Source: Verrucomicrobiota bacterium
GTDB taxonomy: Bacteria > Verrucomicrobiota > Verrucomicrobiia > Opitutales > UBA2995
Direction: 5' to 3'
Assembly: GCA_027297085.1 (NCBI GenBank)
Contig: JAPUIL010000471.1
Location: 1 to 8,951, forward strand
DNA: 8,951 nt
The notes beneath the pieces were generated by a model, which saw only the letters and a program-made list of their open reading frames with translations, searched no databases and was not told the origin of the DNA. The translations under genes were made by a program, and so were the position numbers. This document shows positions 7,400-8,951 of this stretch, piece by piece; the stretch's first letter is position 1; every line of letters begins with the position of its first letter.

Positions 7400-7567
7400 G
7401 GCTAATTAATTTTCCAGCACTTATGGAATATTTGAGAATACCTTTTTCAATTTCCACTTACTTGATCTCTATGCGATAATGCCATATGACCCATTAAAAT
7501 CTGATTCCCGACCAGGCAGCAAGAAAACTCTAAAGAAGCTCTTAAAAATCGTCGAGCTGCGCTCGAA
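7400..7567. promoter_or_regulatory. Divergent promoter region between A-T gene and decarboxylase
   Basis: This 168-base spacer should carry the promoter of the minus-strand A-T/amidinotransferase operon and that of the plus-strand decarboxylase. A dyad TTCCA-N7-TGGAA (7412-7428) lies just upstream of the A-T start and could be an operator. A -10-like GATAAT is at 7475-7480 on the plus strand without a good -35 partner. No clear Shine-Dalgarno site precedes either start. The shared spacer makes joint control of the three genes plausible, but this is inference. Confidence 0.4.
7479..7567 (+). other. Likely frameshifted N-terminal coding sequence of the decarboxylase
   Basis: In frame with the ATG at 7568, the open stretch 7505-7567 encodes a peptide ending ENSKEALKNRRAALEM, which looks like the usual lead-in of this decarboxylase family before 'dFRkiGHklVDeIA'. 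No start codon exists in that stretch before the upstream TGA (7502-7504). In another frame an ATG at 7479 opens MPYDPLKSDSRPGSKK. One missing base near 7520-7525 would join the two into a single N-terminus. The ATG at 7568 has no ribosome binding site and is preceded by the perfect 6-bp hairpin TCGAGC-TGC-GCTCGA (7552-7566), a poor setting for translation start. Support is by pattern only. Confidence 0.4.
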
Positions 7568-8951
7568 ATGTCAGCTTACGACTTTCGCAAAATCGGGCAT
7601 AAATTGGTTGACGAGATAGCGGGGTTTTTGGAGTCACTACCAGAGAGGAAAGTCACGGAGTCCCAATCGGTGGCGGAAATTCAAAATGTTCTGGGAAACG
7701 CTTCTCTCCCACAAGAAGGTATGGACTCGGCCCAATTACTGAAAGAAACCACTGACCTTCTTGTCGATCACTCACTCTTCAACGGTCACCCACGTTTTTG
7801 GGGATACGTCACTTCTTCCGCAGCGCCCATCGGAATTCTAGGAGATTTCCTGGCTTCCGCCGTCAACCAAAATGTCGGGGCTTGGCAGCTTTCACCCATA
7901 GCCAGTGAAATAGAAGCACAAACCATCCGCTGGATTGCCGAGTTCATTGGCTACAATACGGACTGCGGCGGCCTCATGGTCAGTGGAGGTAACATGGCGA
8001 ACTTTGTCGGTTTCCTCGCTGGACGAAAATCCAAGACGCCTTGGGACGTCCGAAAAGAAGGTCTGCAAAATCGGGACGAACAAGTGCGCGTCTATTGCTC
8101 CGATGCCACGCACACTTGGGTTCACAAAGCTGCCGATCTCTTTGGACTGGGCACCGATGCCATTCGATGGATCCCGAGCGATATCGATCAACACATGGAT
8201 GTGGCAAAACTGGAGGAACAAATCGAAACCGACATCAAACTGGGTTTCATCCCCTTGCTTGTCGCAGCCTCTGCCGGAACCGTGGCCACCGGTGCGGTCG
8301 ATCCGATCAATGCGATTGCCGACCTTTGTGAAAACTACCAACTCTGGCTTCACGTCGACGGAGCTTACGGAGCTATGGCAGCAGCCCTGCCCGAAGCTCA
8401 TGAAGACTTGAAGGCCATTCACCGCGCAGACTCAGTAGCTCTGGACCCGCATAAGTGGCTTTACAGCCCGATCGAGGCGGGGTGCACGCTGGTGCGCAAT
8501 GCCCAGGATCTTCCAGACACATTCAGTTTCCAGCCCGACTATTATCAATTCGACATTGAAGGTGACCAACCGCCCACCAACTACTACGAACTCGGTCTGC
8601 AAAACACCCGTGGCTTTCGCGCATTAAAAGTCTGGTTGGCCTTCCGCCAAGTCGGCAGTTCAGCCTTCGTCGAAACAATCCGCCAGGACATACAACTTGC
8701 CCAGGCGATGTATGATGCTTTCGCGGCTCACGAGGAACTCGAAGCATTTACCTGCCACCTCAGCATCACCACGTTTCGCTACGTCCCCCAGTATTTGTAA
8801 ACGACCAAACACGACTCCCAAGAATATCTGAACAAACTCAACGAAGCCCTTCTCAATCAACTCCAGGAAGAAGGCCGAGCCTTCGTATCCAATGCAGTAC
8901 TACAGGACAACTACGTCCTCCGCGCCTGCATCGTGAATTTTAGAACCACTC
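7568..8951 (+). pseudogene. Group II PLP-dependent amino-acid decarboxylase, interrupted by in-frame TAA, right end cut by window
   Basis: The frame encodes a pyridoxal-phosphate decarboxylase of the aromatic-L-amino-acid/glutamate decarboxylase superfamily. Visible features: FRKIGHKLVDEIAGFL at the start; HPRFWGYVTSSAAPIGILGD near residues 77-96; MVSGGNMAN (138-146); PLP-stacking His182 in DATHTW; Asp264 in HVDGAYG, which contacts the pyridine nitrogen; and the Schiff-base Lys296 in DPHKWLYSP. It would convert an amino acid to an amine and CO2 in the cytoplasm; substrate not assignable. The frame meets TAA at codon 411 (8798-8800), yet 8801-8951 continues in frame with unmistakable family sequence (EYLNKLNEALL, LRACIVNFRTT). 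The gene therefore continues past the window but is broken as read. All PLP residues lie before the stop, though the C-terminal domain would be lost. It is divergent from the A-T/amidinotransferase operon. Confidence 0.85.
8798..8800 (+). other. In-frame ochre codon inside the decarboxylase gene
   Basis: TAA follows the codons for FRYVPQYL and precedes TTKHDSQEYLNKLN in the same frame. The downstream peptide matches the C-terminal domain of the family, so the gene does not end here. A single base change from a sense codon such as AAA (Lys) would restore the frame. Confidence 0.85.

Noticed and set aside
7400..7567. A condensation domain upstream of the A-T protein
   Set aside because: The linker-like N-terminus suggests one, but an in-frame TAA lies 9 nt before the ATG and the neighbouring DNA encodes the divergent decarboxylase, so the protein is a true stand-alone A-T unit in this window.
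1..8951. tRNA, rRNA, CRISPR array, insertion sequence or integrase
   Set aside because: No clover-leaf, spaced direct repeats, transposase or integrase motif was seen on either strand; the only repeat-type element is the foldback at 419-507.

Overview
The window looks like a chromosomal segment of a Gram-negative environmental bacterium. My best guess is a Verrucomicrobiota-like lineage (moderate G+C, dense exported hydrolases, a lipoprotein resembling the GH43-type beta-propeller proteins common in that group). This placement comes from gene style only; there is no rRNA or marker gene to fix it.

Layout: (1) 1-304, minus strand, the N-terminal 101 codons of a lipoprotein resembling family-43-type glycoside hydrolases, running off the left edge. 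(2) 305-601, a divergent intergenic region holding an 89-nt nested foldback (419-507) that looks like a REP/REPIN-type dispersed element, plus a small dyad at 524-536. (3) 602-4461, plus strand, two tightly spaced genes for exported proteins: a DUF885 putative metallopeptidase (HEGIPGHH motif), then 2 nt later a prolyl-oligopeptidase-like alpha/beta hydrolase. The hydrolase reading frame is cut by one in-frame TAG at 3283-3285, which separates the nucleophile Ser241 from Asp316 and His346. (4) 4458-7399, minus strand, a two-gene operon: a stand-alone adenylation-carrier (A-T) NRPS didomain followed 17 nt later by a glycine-amidinotransferase-type enzyme with its Asp/His/Cys residues intact. 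The amidinotransferase and the hydrolase converge and share the four bases TTAA at their stop codons. (5) 7400-7567, a divergent spacer that may also hold the frameshifted N-terminus of the next gene. (6) 7568 to the right edge, plus strand, a group II PLP-dependent amino-acid decarboxylase, cut by an in-frame TAA at 8798-8800 beyond which clear family sequence continues.

How the genes may work together: the three right-hand genes form a compact set with amino-acid activation and carrier loading (A-T), guanidino-group transfer (amidinotransferase) and amino-acid decarboxylation (PLP enzyme). No condensation or thioesterase domain, MbtH protein or phosphopantetheinyl transferase is seen. The combination recalls the opening step of cylindrospermopsin synthesis, where an amidinotransferase makes guanidinoacetate and an NRPS adenylation domain loads it, but without the PKS/NRPS assembly line. 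I regard it as a candidate small guanidino-metabolite pathway; the product cannot be read from the sequence. Two unrelated genes each carrying one nonsense codon, plus a likely frameshift in the decarboxylase, point either to local gene decay or to consensus errors in the assembly.
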